From Ceratotherium simum simum (Eukaryota; Chordata; Mammalia; Perissodactyla; Rhinocerotidae): a stretch of DNA of 64,000 nucleotides. The stretch spans positions 7,759,772 through 7,823,771 of the forward strand of contig NW_004454210.1 of NCBI RefSeq assembly GCF_000283155.1, written 5' to 3'. Shown piece by piece: positions 13,101 through 27,600 of the stretch. A program made the translations under genes and the position numbers. Under the pieces are notes generated by a model. The model was not told where the DNA came from. It searched no databases and saw only the letters and a program-made list of their open reading frames with translations. Position 1 is the stretch's first letter. Every line of letters starts with the position of its first letter.

Positions 13101-16100
13101 AATAGTAAACACTAAAAATTGGATATATTCCATGAAAACTACTAAATATTAAAGTCTGGCACATCTGGGCCTTGTATTTAATCAAATATCAATAATTTGC
13201 TATCACTGTATTTGGTGGGGAAGGACAAGAAAAGACAAGCCAACCAAGAGTATGGCTTTAATGTATACCTGTTCAAAGAAAGGTTTTACGGCAGAAAAGG
13301 GAACCTAAGTTATTCACGCAAGTTTTAGGGTCTCTTTCACCTTTGAAATACTGCTCTACCATTTCCTCAGTAATAGAAAATATCATTATATAATGAAATA
13401 ATGTATTTTCACTAGTATTTCAGAGATCATGTATATAAACCTCACATGGATTTTTATACAAATAATCGGGTAATTGGGCCATTTCTCTAGTGGTGCAGAA
13501 GAGATGCTAGAATCCTGAAATGATATGTTCGATTTTGTGTTAAGTCCGTAAACACAAACTACAAAATCTAATTTCTATGCTATTTTCTTTTGCTTACCTT
13601 GATAAGATATCTGGTAATATCCCTCCCAGCAATATCCAGTCTCCTGGTAAGGTGAGGGAGAGAAAAGCCTTCATATACTGGGCAAATGTGAGTTACACCA
13701 TCTCCAGAGTCCACTACTACTCCAGTCAATAAACCTGTGTTAAGAATCATGAGGTTTTAAATAAAAAGCCAAAACAGAAAAATCAAAGCCAGCAAATTTC
13801 AAATAGGATAGAAGCCAAACTAGAAACTTCACCAATTGGAATGGTCTAGAAGCCAGTATTTCTTTATTATTTGCTTATTTTGATGTTTGTTTCTGATACA
13901 CAGACACTAAAGTCAGTGTGTTCTCACATGTCTCTCGTGAGACTCTTAGTCTAATCACGTGCTACCTCAGGAGAAGGGAAGAAACAGACCTTGAGACCTA
14001 GGACTGAAGAGCACAACGTGTTCTTAAAGCTCAGTACAATTCTTTTTTCTTTCCAACTTAATCATGATCCCTGAATTCCCCTGAAGTGAAATTTTCTAAA
14101 ACATCACAGATAACTTTTATGAAAACCATTGTGAAAGTTAAATAGGACACAAATTGATAATGTGGAAATAATCTAGTTCTTTATCATTATTTTTGTCCTA
14201 CAGTATATTCAAACTGTGTTGTTTTGGAAAAACTCCTGTTGATACTACATAGCTAGAAATCTGAGAACAATTAATCTTGGCTAGCCAAAGGATCACCTCA
14301 ATTTTATTCACCAGAAACCAGACAGACAATGTCAGTTAAACCTTATAATAAAAGAACAGCAAGGAAGCTGCCTTGTTTCCCATACGTGCTATTTAAAAGT
14401 ATAAATGGCTGCAAAAGTTAGTGTTTCACCTTTTGCACCAGCGTTAACTCGGGGGGGAAAAATAACCTTTTTCTAATAGAATGTTTTTAACCAAAAAAAA
14501 TTTTAACCAGAATATGCATTACCTATAACTTGCTTAAGCATTATTTTATTGTTTTCCCATCCCTGAACAGGCTCTCTCCCTCTCTTTCTTATTAATACAA
14601 ACTTGCATGCATTATAGCATCTAATTGTAATGATTTGTCTTTAAATACATTTATTCAAACCACCTCCTTTTGAGGCTGATATAATTTGTCTTTTCTTGAT
14701 TCATGTTGTAAGTGTCATAAAAATCATATACTGCCTTGTAATGTTGCATTCTTTTAAACAGGAGACTTTCCATTGCAAAAAAAAGAGAAATCCACAACAT
14801 CATTAATTCAAAAATACTCCCAGTAATAGCAACTAAAGCAGGGATTTACATTTTGTTTTCCAAACAGATCTTCCTTCTCATCCAACCTCACCTTATTTTC
14901 TGCCTCTCCCACCAGGTTACCCTGTACCCATCTGACCCATTTTCAGTGCCACATCCTTTTGTCACTGGATTATCCATTCTTTCCACTTCAATTCCTATGG
15001 ATTCTTTAAGGCTCAATCTAGTTCTTACCTTTTCATTTACACCTTCCATGACCACTCTAACCTTCAGCCCAGATTCCTTTAATTGCAGCTAATCCCCTCA
15101 AACCTGTCTGTAACATGCACCCAAGCACACCTGCCTAACTCACGATGTCACTTCTCTTATTCAAAAAACCTTCCATGGCTCTGAATGCTTCTTCCTACTT
15201 TTTTTTTTTGTTTAACTGGTAGCACTAGCCACCTTGTTTAGAAGGAGAATTTCACTATGGGTTAGAGTTCTTTTTTTGTCTTCCTCTATTTTGTATGTAG
15301 GTCACCACCACAGCATTGCCACCAGAGTGGTGTAGGTCTCTGCCCGGGAACCAAAGCCAGGCCACAGAAGTGGAGTGCGCTGAACTTAACCATTAGGCCA
15401 CAGCACTGGCCCCTAGAGTTCTTTTGATTAACATTAGACTATCATTTCTCAAAATTAAGGATTCGACAGTTAAATAAAAATAGTTAAATATCAGAAATTA
15501 AGAGAGGATATCTTCTCATTGGATGAAAATAAATTTATGAATATTGCTAGAAAAATCTGTTCAGGTCAATTTTATTCAAATACAATTCAAACAAAAATTC
15601 ATTTCAGCAGAACTGTCCCATCCTCACCCCATAACTACAACTATTACCACCACTTTCAAAGCTTAGATTCAAAGTTCTTAATATCTATTTTTTTCAAAGT
15701 ATTTTCTTTTTTTTTTTTTTTTTTTTAAGATTTTATTTATTTTTATTTTTTCCCCCCAAAGCCCCATTGGATAGTTGTGTGTCGTAGCTGCACATCCTTC
15801 TAGTTGCTGTATGTGGGACTCGGCCTCAGGATGAATGGAGAAGTGGTGCCTCGATGCGCACCCGGGATCCGAACCCGGGCCACCAGCATCGCAGCGCGCG
15901 CACTTAACCACCAAGCCACAGGGCCGGCCCATTCAAAGTATTTTCTAAAATAATTTCTGAAATTTATTTTTTTTTTAAATGAAATAAAATTATCTAGAAC
16001 CAGATAAGTACTCTCTGTAAATTAACAAGTGATTTTTGATTCCTTCTTCAAAGGAGAAATTACTCGTAGCTGGACTGTAATCGCCTTAAGAGCAAAGAGA

Positions 16101-18663
16101 CCATGTCTAGCTTACTCTCCTCCATATCCTCTGCACAAACAGAGTGCAAGGCACATGCAACACTTGGTGAATGAATAGAGTTTCTTTAAAAATTGAATTC
16201 CCCCAAGTAAGTATTTGCTATGTATCTATATGTAGTACTAACGACAGTTTAAAAACCCAATATGCATTTTTACAAGGTGATTTTTACTACTCCGTGTGTA
16301 GAATCAGATGGATCACATAATATTAAAGCTTGTTTTATAAGTACTCTGTGATACATGCTGCTTGAGTACTAAGTACTGAGTCCTAAGGCTTGAGGCTTAG
16401 CGCCAGTGTCACCTCTTTCAGAAAGCTTCTCTGACATGCTGAATGAAAATGATCTTTTCTATACCTTTACCCACTAGACTCTAAGTTCCTTGAAGGCATC
16501 TTTACATTTCAAGTGCCTAACACTCTGTGGCACATATCTGACACCCCCATAAGTCCCCAAAAAGACCATCCGAATAGAAAGAGCTCTCCCGACATGGCCA
16601 ATATTTTATACAGGGAGGCAGCTGCTAATGGCAGCACCAAGAAAACATAGTAGTCCCCTCCATTAAATCCACCTCAAAAACTAGGAAGGCATTCCCAAAT
16701 GTCTACCTTCTCCTTCGTAGTTAATTTATTACGTATTTGACAAGTAGGATTTTAAACTACCCCTTTTGGAATCTCTGTTATTGTTTTTTAACACTGCCAA
16801 TTCTGAGGACAAATTCTGTGTTCATTCTCTACTGCATAAAAAATTTTTACTCTAAAACAGCCTAAAATAGGGAACCTCCCACTTTAAAAAAATTGAGAAG
16901 TCTGTTTACCTTAAATCATTCACTGTTTAATAAAAGAAATAAAAATGTATATTTTTATTTGATAAATATTACAAATTGTGAAAATATTTCAGTAAATATT
17001 TGAAAATATTTGCATATATACATAAATACTGTGCTTTTCTGGGATTTACAACTTATTGAAAAGTCAAATTCCTTTGACATAAAATGTACTTAACAAATGT
17101 CTGCTAAATTGATTATTCTGAAAGTCAAGCTTCACCTACCTTGAGCATACAAAGTCAGAACTGCCTGGATGGCTACATATACACCAGAAAACTGATAAGT
17201 TTCAAACATTACCTGAAAATGCAAAAGGAAAGAAAAATATATTGGTATTTAGAATTTATATAACAAATATTTATATGCTTTTTTGATGGTCACAGAGTGG
17301 ATTAGTTGCCCAAAACAGAAACAAAGGGACCTAAAAGAGTTCACCAGTCTCTTCAGCTCTTCTTGCCTCTATTAAGTCCTGCTGTCACAGACCTCCAATT
17401 TTGGGGACAGATTTTTGGATACATACTGAGTCCTTAAGCATTTCATTAGTGCTACAAAGCAAAGAGTTCTGAGTATTTTAGTTAATGGCTAATTAGAGTG
17501 AAAGAGCTTTCTGCATTTGAACAAGCCTTTCTTTTTCTTTTTCTTTTCTTTTTTGTTTTGTTTTTTGCTGAGGAAGATTCGCCCTGAGCTAACATCTGTT
17601 GCCAATCTTTCTCTATTCTGTACGTGAGCCACAGGCACAGCATGGCCACTGATAGAAGAGTGCTGTAGTCCGTGCCTGGGAACCAAACCTGGGCTGCTGA
17701 AGCGGAGTGCACTGAACTTAACCACTAGGCCACAGGGGCTGGCCCTGAACAAGACTTTCTTATAATTGATTAGCCTTAAGGGAAATAACTTTTAATTCAA
17801 AGACAAACTATAGAAATTGCTTAACTGCTGACCCTCCCATCCCTCTCCCTCAACCTAGGCCAAGACTGTGGCTCTACTTCCAGCAGTTAAAAGAAAAAAA
17901 AAAGTAGTAGTAAAATGTTAGGGCAGGAAGACAAAAATAAACGCAGTTAATTCCTGATTGTTGGCAGATATAGAAACTGCCCAGCTGCTGAGCCCAGCCT
18001 CCCTACTTGAGCCCCAGCTGCCACTCTACTCTCAGCTGAACTACACTGGAGGGAGGAGGAGTCTCCTTGTGCCCTCTCTGGTCACAACCATGCTCATTCT
18101 CTGCTGTCCAGGTTGGCTGGGAACATCCTGCAACACTTCTTCTGTCTTCTACAGTGAGCACTCCTTGACTGGCAGAGCTGACTACCACTCTGAAAATCTA
18201 GATGTTTAACAATTTTACAACTGACCACAATGAGAATTGCACAGAATTTAAATTTTACACCTCTGAAACACACACTCACTAATTAAGCATCTAGGTATTC
18301 TAACTAGAATTCTGTTCCATCATCCTTTATTCCCCCTCCACAGAGATGAAAATGGAAGAGTGAGGCTATATTTGCATTTACCAACTTCAAAGTCTGTTAG
18401 AACTGTTTTTACTTATAAGATCATTAAAAAGTATTTGTAGGGGCCGGCCCAGCGGCGCAAGCGGTTAAGTGCGCGCGCTCTGCTGTGGCGGCCTGGGGTT
18501 CACCGGTTTGGATCCCAGGCGCGCACCAACGCACTGCTTGGCAAGCCATGCTGTGGTGGCGTCCCATACAAAATAGAGGAAGATGGGCATGGATGTTAGC
18601 CCAGGGCCAGTCTTCCTCAGCAAAAAGAGGAGGATTGGCAGATGTTAGCTCAGGACCGATCTT

Positions 18664-18694
<31 letters not shown>

Positions 18695-21600
18695 AAGCAT
18701 TTGTAGTACTAAAACAACTTTCTGGATGAGATTAAAGAAGCGCATTAGCAGTCATTGCCAAATTTGCACTCATAAGTAAGAGTATTAAAATAAGGTAAGA
18801 CCTTTTTGCACAGTGAGACCAATTCTTGTCATTTTTGCAGACTAAAAAAAAAAAAAATACCCATCCTAGTTTAATAGCTAGTCAGTGGAAAAGGCATCCA
18901 GGTATAATGTCATCTCCTTAGCTTTTTATCTGAAAGAAAACATGGTTTTCAGTCTGACGACATGTTTCTTTCTGATAGGTTTCCGTGTGTAGGAACCTCT
19001 TGGTTTAATGCAGATATCTCTGCACTCTGATTTTGTAATGCGTTGCTAAAAATAAATAGCAATTACAAATGACTACTTACCATCACAAATTATTAGTTGT
19101 TGTAAATAATTTATAAGGCGTAAAATGCAATTAAAATATGAACTAATACAATAAAGCCCATCTTTCACAGGTTTAGGGGTGGCTATGAGGAAAAAAAAGT
19201 ATTAAAATATGAACCAAAAAGGGTGATATGGATTCTTTAACTAAAACCATAATCTCAAATTTTTAAAACCCCTTATACAAAAATTAAGTTTTAATCTGGA
19301 CTTTTAAAATATTGTCTAACAACTCTTCTAAACCCCTTCGAAAACTTCCATCAACATCTAAACACAGAGTAAAACAAAATATGTATATTAAGTAGTAACT
19401 GGAAAGTTACTAAAATACAAAAAGTTATTAAAAGTTTCTACCTCATATATAACAAAAGGAAAGACAACCTTGAAAAGTTACTCATCTAAACTATTAAGGA
19501 TGTAGATTTCTTGCTCTGTAACTGCTTACACTTTATTAGCCTTTTCAATCTCCTTTTGCTAATCCCTCCTATCTCCCTGGTCCTTAGCCTTCTCATCCAC
19601 TGTCTACTCTCGCTTCTTTGGTGAACCATATTATCTGTATCCTGATGACTCCCAATTTTATATCTCCAGCCCCAGACTTTTCTCCTGAACTTGATCTTAT
19701 ATATTCATAACTCTCTACTTGACATTTCTCCTTAGATGTCTAATGAGGACCTGAAACTTGACATGTCCAAAACTGAACTCGTGATCCATTCCCCCCAAAT
19801 CCTATTCTATTTATCCTAGTCTTTCCCCACCTCAGTAACCCCATCCTCCAGTTGCTCAAGCAAAACCTCTGGAGTCATCCCCAGCTCCTCACTCTATTAC
19901 CCACATCTAATGCATGAGAAAATTCTTTGGCCCTATCTTCAAAACAGATCCACAACTGGCCACTTCTCATTACTCCCACTGCTATTACCCCTAAACCTAA
20001 TCATTATCTTTTGCCTAGATAATTGAAAAAGACTCAAAACTGCTCTCTCTTCTACCCTTGCCTCCTTATGGTCTATTCTCAACACAGCAGCTACAGAAAC
20101 CTAAATCTGAGCCCATCCCTTCCCCGTAACAGCCCTTCATTTCACTCGGAATAAGAGTCTAATTCCCAGCCGGCCCTGTGGCGTAGCAGTTAAGTGCGCG
20201 CACTCTGCTGCTGGCAGCCTGGGTTCGGATCCCCGGCGTGCACTGACGCGCCGCTTGTCAGACCATGCTGTGGCGGTGTCCCACATAAAGCAGAGGAAGA
20301 TGGGCACAGATGTTAGCTCAGGGCCAGTCTACCTCAGCAAAAAGAGGAGGACTGGCACGGACGTTAGCTCAGGGCTGATCTTCCTCACGAAAAAAAAAAA
20401 ATGTTTCATAGAGTCTAATTCCCTATGAGAGCTTACAAGGCCCTAGATGATCTGGCCCCATTACTTTTCTGACCCATCTCCTGTTGTTCTCCTACACTGG
20501 CTTCCTTGCTGACTCTCTAACATGCCAGGCTTGTTCTCATTTTAACACCTTTACACTGGCTACTCCCTTTGTCTGGAAAGCTCTTCCCCTGTACATCCTG
20601 GCTAACTCCCTTATTCTGTCTTTGTTTAAACATCACCTTCTCACAGAGGTCTTCTACCACACCCTATGTACAAATGCAAGCTCCCCCATGCCACATCCCC
20701 CTTAACTTCCTATTTTTTTTCCTCTTTCATTTAGCATCTATTATCGTCTAACAAACCATTCAATTAACTCATTTTTTCTCTTTTTTGGTCTGTTTTTCCC
20801 TGCTAGAATGTAAGCTCCATGACAGCAGGATTTTGTTCTGTTTACTGATATATCCTACTTAGAAATAATGACTAGCATATAGTTAGGTGCTCAATAAATA
20901 GGATCTGGGGGAGAACAACAGTTATTTTTATTCCTTTTATCCTTAACAACAACAGTAAGATAAAGAAAGAATATTTGCTTTAACATCACATCACAGAACA
21001 CATATATGCACACCCCATCTAAAAACTTACCTCTACAATCTTCTCTCTGTTTTTGGTTGGGTTCATAGGAGGTTCTGTGAGTAAGATTTTACAATTTCTG
21101 GTATCTATGTTAAGTTTCTCTGGTCCAAATGTATAGTCCCACAGGTGTTTCATGTCATCCCAATTTCGTACTATGCCATTTTCCATAGGGTAGTTAACTT
21201 CTAACATTGAGCGTAATTCACTTGCCTCATCACCAACCATAAGATCCTAGAAAATCATAATATCAAAGCTTTAGACCAGTCACATTTTTACATAAAATAC
21301 CTTCAGAAAATCATACTCCTATGATATTTCGGAAAACTTGGGAATAATTAATCTTAATCTTTCTGGCACTTTCAGATAAAGTTCTTCATTCTACAAGTTA
21401 AAAAAGTCTTTTCTTTCAAGAACAATGCCCTGCAAAGTTTAATCATGTATATAAATTTTTATGCATAACACGGTTTAAATCAATAAATTGACCTTACCTT
21501 TAATACATATGTTTCCAAAAGAAGAGTATTAGCACAAATAAACCCCACATTTTCATATTTTGGAGGGTTTTGTATGAGGTTTCATCTGTTTCTTTTGCTC

Positions 21601-24600
21601 AAATGTTCAAAAAATAAGGCCTGTGATATGTGAAATAGCACATCAGGGAAAAAAAAAAACGTGTAGAAAAATGCTAAATGCATGCAGCACATCTTTGTAT
21701 TAAATATCAAAATGATAAGTGTAAGTTCTATAAAGCATAATGAAAGAAGCAAAAAATGATTCTTTATTACACTATAATAATGCAGACACGCACCAAATAA
21801 TTTGTAAATTTCACAAACTTCTACTTACATATGCCTGAATTAGAACTGAAATTAAGTTTCTACATATGCCTCACCAAGATGAATGAGAATTTGTAGAGAT
21901 ACAAAAAATTAAAACACAGGGAAACAATTCTTTAAAATTATCTCGTGAGCAACATTTTCAATCTTAAAGTGTAATACTAGAAAACTACACTATCACACAT
22001 GAAGCAGAATACTCACAAGTCTTGTCTCCAATGAGAGCATACTTAAGATGACCCACATTTGAAAATTTTTTATGTATAATAAAGCTAACGATGTCCAAGA
22101 ACTTAAACTTATTTTAGAAATCAGCTAGTCAAGATATTAAATAACCCTAATTTCTACATGAACTGATAAATTAAAAAAAAACTAAAATCAGAAATAGCTA
22201 CTATTTGCTACAATACCTTAAGTTTAAAACATAGTGAAATGAAACGAAACAGCAAAATTAACATAAGATGTCTTAAAACAGAGGTTTAAATATATATAAA
22301 TTTAAAACTTTTAAAAATAATTTAAAAAAAGATCAGAGGTAAAACCAGGGTGACAACTCTATTAAAAAAAAAAAAAAAACACGACAACAGATTTCTGGAA
22401 AATCCACTGAAAGCAACAACCAAAAGGGAAAACAAAGTTAAAGCAGATGCTAGAAATGTTCACTGAAACTTCTCTGTTGCAACTAATTTCTTATAAAGTT
22501 AATTTACCATAACTTAATACTCAAATTGCTTAAATATTAACTTTTTTAGAATCATCTGATATCATAATGCAAAACAAAGTCTGTATCTGTGAACTCTAAT
22601 AACATGCATATGTTGAATTATTTAGGGAGAAGTACACTGATACTTTGAAATACATCAAAAAACAAGATAGACTGATGGATGGATAGATGGATATGGGATA
22701 CAAATATTAATGTCAAAATCTAGGTGATGGGTATATGGGGTTCACTGTAAAATTCTTTCAACTTTGCTGTATATTCTAAACACTCCTTAATAAAATGTTA
22801 CGGGGGAATCTATATCTGTAAGTACACATATTACTTTTGGCCATTAACAAATACAATTTAATACACAACTTTGTTACTTATTTTCCTCTAGCATATATCT
22901 TTCTTTGTGTTGTACAAGGTAATAAATTAGATAATTAGATGGCTTATACAATCAATATGCATTCACAACTATATTTCAACAAATTTAGAATAAGTCTGAT
23001 CTGATTTCATCAGAATATTTACTTTTTATTCCATGCAAGAATAGGGGCTTACATATGGCAACCCAACGCCAACTAAAAATAAAAGCCTCACATACCTACT
23101 TCTAGGATATACACACTATAAAGGATTAACTGAAAGAAACATCTGGCATTGAGTATCTTACCATCCCTATGAACAAAGAGGACATTTAAAATGGAAGAAA
23201 ACAAGTATTAACTTATTAGATTAGTGCAAAATTTCTTGAATAGCTCAAGTTACCTAAACTTATCTGTATCTAAAATTTTAATTAAAGAATCCTAAAACAT
23301 ATAATCTTCCCCAGAATATTTCAACTTCCCAAAATCAAAAATGCTAAGAGCTTTATGTAACTTGCCCTCATACCTCAGAACCCAGTTATAAGCAATGAGA
23401 TCAGGCTTTAGATTTTTACCACCCACCTCATCACTGGACCTCAAGCCTAAGCCATCACCTATTATCTGAAAGAATGAAAAATTATAGTAACTGTCTGAGA
23501 TGCTGTTTCAAAGGCATTTATATTTTATGAAAAGCAAGCAGTGTAGACTATATTTGCTCAGAATCATTTTGAACAATGTCACCTCAAATTGGAAAATAGA
23601 GCAAAAACAAATTGAAAACCACAATTAAATCCCTAGAAGGAAATTCCATAAAAAACATTTGTTAAATTAAGCCTCCACTGTTCTCTACAAGAACACTCTT
23701 TTCTTAATCTTCTCAGGATTTTAACACAAATGCACAATCTTTTATTATAATAAATACAGAAATTTTCACTTTTAAATGCTTTTGTTTATTCAAAAGAAAA
23801 CTCCACAAAGTTACTGTTACAAGTTAAAATATATATCACTAGAAATGCCTGATATTCATCTTTGTCAAAGCTAACAAATAACATTAAAAACAAACAAAGT
23901 TGAAAATACCTACTACAGAAGCATTCAGATTACTGCAGAAAAATATTTAATAAAAGAGTCACTTGTCTGGGATGCTCCCAGTAAGCTTCTAGCTCAAAAG
24001 AAAAAGGTACCACACAATAGTCCTTATTTAGGGGGAAAATCTATTGCTTATGGAAAAGTCTTACAAGACTTCAGCTTTTTCTTATTTATCCTCAGATACT
24101 GTTATAAAAACTGCTCATGAATAGGATGATATATGAAACAAGTCATTCTCTTTTCCTCCCCTTCTACTATCTACAGTTCATTGCACATTAAAATTTTACT
24201 CAGTTTATTAAAAACACATATGTTACTGTACTGGATGCAAATACAGATACAGCTATGATAGGCGATGTTCAGTTTAACATTGGTCAATAAAGCGGATTTA
24301 TCCAAATGTAACAACTTCACCCCAATTTCCTGGATCACACACATCCTAAATGAAGCCACTTGGTTTCTAATATTATGCACACCACACTCCATTTTAATTA
24401 TAACATTCATCTACAAGAAACACAAGGAAAACAATTCAAAACTATGTTAGTAATTAGTTCTAGTTTGGTCCATTGTATGCAATCACGAAAGTAAAGGACT
24501 TAATTAGTTGCTACCAAATTGAAGCAATGAAAAAGGTTAAAAATAAAGTATTTAAAATTAAAATATGGAATTACCCCCCTCCCCAATACTAAAGGGACAC

Positions 24601-27600
24601 AAAACAACAACTACTGTCCCACCAAGCAAAAGTGGAAAACAAACAGAGAGCATGTGTGTAACCTCACTTACCATCTTTTTGTTATTCTACTTCAACAGGT
24701 CAAGAAAGGTGAAGAGAGAGAAGGTAGAAGTAAGAGTCAGAAAAGGCCTAAATAAAATCCTCACTGAAATTTTTAAACATACAAGCAATAAAGACAAATT
24801 AGGTTGAGGTCAGATGCAGTACTACTATACTTTACGGAGTTAATAATTAGGGCCAAATTAACACGGACAGTTATTACTCCTGAATGAAAATTAACTCATT
24901 AAACAATTTAAATTTCCAGTTTTTTTATTCTACCATCACATTTTAGCTAACAAGACACAAAAAGTATAAGTCAATTCTTTTGACTAAGCATAGGAATTCC
25001 AAAAAGTCAAATTTCTTTAATTCATTACTGAATTTAAGAACCTTAATCAAAGAAAATAAATGATAACAAAAAGGTGTAGCTGAATAGGTAGAGGGTAAGT
25101 TTAGGGTTGTTTTTCCAAGCTCTAGTACTCAAGTTAAATTTGACACAGGTCTCTTTTACTGTTTTCTACTGGAAAACCAATTTAACTTGAAAGACTTAAA
25201 AGATTGACCAGATTGAACAGAACTGAGCCAACAGAACACAGAATGACAAACCATACAAGCAAATGCTATTGGGCAATTCTTAAGCAAATGTCTTATTAGA
25301 ATATTGACTAGTTTCGTTTCTATCACTTGGCCTTAAAAAGCAAGAAAGTGGAAGTGAAAAGATATGTCATTATTTGTGCCTATGTTGGCAAATAAAAATG
25401 GCTGTATGTGATGTATCTTAATACATCAAAAATGTTATTATCCATAAAGTATATTAAAAAACCATTCTTCTTTAAAAGTCTGATACTGAATAAAAAGTAT
25501 GACTTCAACTTCATTTAAAAAGTTTATCCTTATCACTATTACTAGCTAAATTTTAAGTCAAAGTTCATTTAAGATTGAATTCAATCAGAATGAAAGGAGT
25601 TCACAAAAAGAGAATAAGGAATCTCGTAAATTTCCCAAAAGAAAAGACCCTAAAAGAAAACACTCTTATATCGAGTGTCCCATTTGAGTATCTGTAACAT
25701 AACAAAACAGAGGCCAGAATAATTCCCTATTTTAAGTCTTTAAAAAATTTTCTAGTCCCAAGAGCAGAGAGCTACCAAGTAGCAAATCTCTACCACCTAT
25801 TACCACCTTCCTAGATATCTCAAACAAATGTCCTAAAGAGGTACACTCTAACTCACATATTTCAAATGACTCCTAATCTAACAGTTCACTGAAGTCTTGC
25901 CCAAGACTGTCCAGATAAGACCAACAATGCTAGCTTGTTCACAAATAATTCAGTTAAAGAGCCCCTAAATTCTACCACATTTTGTAAAACCTGATCCCTA
26001 GGCCACCTGAAGAATGTAAGTCAATTGGTGACCACAGTCCTTTTGATTCTATTTCTTTTTTCTTCTAAAATATCATAATGCCAACTTGATTTCCAATCCC
26101 TTTGATGTGGGAGAAAAATCTATCATCCTTAACCCTGAGTCTCTCATGTTAAGTACAGTGAGTATACAATGACAACCTTCCCTCCTCTCTCCTTATAGTA
26201 AGACAAACAATGCAAGCCCAAATCAAGACTTGTACGGCTTTGTCCTGCACGTTACGGAAATCAATTACATTAGTGAAAGGAGGAAATAATAAGATTTACA
26301 GCCTGTGTTTTCCTGACTAGCCATATAAAAAAGTAGGGGGATCAAGCTATGAGAACATGAAAAGGAAAAGTGTAAGGTTCCAAAGAGACACTAACATATA
26401 ATGACAAATATATGGAACTGAAAAACATAAATATACCAGGCTGATTTCTTTTAAAAATTATATTATGTAATAGGACTTGAAGTCACTAATACAGTATTCA
26501 CATCAATATAAAGATCTTAAGTATTTTACTCCATTCAGAGAGTAATGGCATCAAGCCATATTTAAAGTCAGATGAAATTAACTTCAGTTTTTGTGCCTTT
26601 CTTCAGGTGTTGATATAAATTAAAAATATAAGAAATTCTGCCCTCCCCCTTTGCTTTTCATGGCATCATTTTTAAAACTACTTCATTCAAAGAACACTTC
26701 ACAGATTTTGATCCTCATTTATCAATAAATAAAATATTACCTTGATTTCAATGTTTCCCACTTTGGTGGTTGATCTGATAATAGGTCTTCCAACCAAAGC
26801 TGGGAAGATGTGTTCTGGAAAGTTAGATCCCGCATATCCACACTTCACAAACTGGAAGAGAATAGTAAAAGTGGGTTAGTGTCAAAGTATTTACTATATC
26901 CATTTAAAAACAGTACCTGAAAAATACCACTCTGCATTTATACCATATTTTAAACTTATGACGCTTTCAAATTACCCAAAGTAGTCACCAAATCTATCAT
27001 ATCTCCTTTTAATTCCTTTACGGCATTGACTACTACTGGAGTTCATGTTTATTTACTGGTTAACTGTTTATTTAGTGCCTAAGTCCCCCCACAACAGAGC
27101 AAGCCTTAGGAGAGCAGGGAGCTAAAGCTGAGCAGCTCACGCTGGAGCTCAATGCCTCGAATAGGTCCTGGCACACAGTGGTCACACAAGAAGTATCTGC
27201 AGAATGGACAAATTCACTCAACGAATGCTAAGTTTTTTTTTTGTGAGGAAGATCAGCCCTGAGCTAACATCCATGCTAACCCTCCTCTTTTTGCTGAGGA
27301 AGACCGGCTCTGAGCTAACATCTATTGCCAATCCTCCTCCTTTTTTTCCCAAAGCCCCAGTAGATAGTTGTGTGTCATAGTTGCACATCTTTCTAGTTGC
27401 TGTATGTGGGACGCGGCCTCAGCATGGCCGGAGAAGCGGTGCGTCAGTGCACACCCGGGATCCGAACCTGGGTCGCCAGTAGCGGAGCGCGCGCACTTAA
27501 CCGCTAAGCCACGGGGCCGGCCCACTAAGTATTTTTACAAAGACAAATGTCAGAAAATGAACAGAACTAAAGCTTCAATTCTAAAGCAGGCTTTCACTCA

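Noticed and set aside
24171..24807. Open frames of 60-80 codons in ACTR2 intron 2 that could be a cryptic exon
   Set aside because: AT-rich with no domain, no matching phase with flanking exons and no need for extra residues: the nine exons already make the full 394-residue protein.
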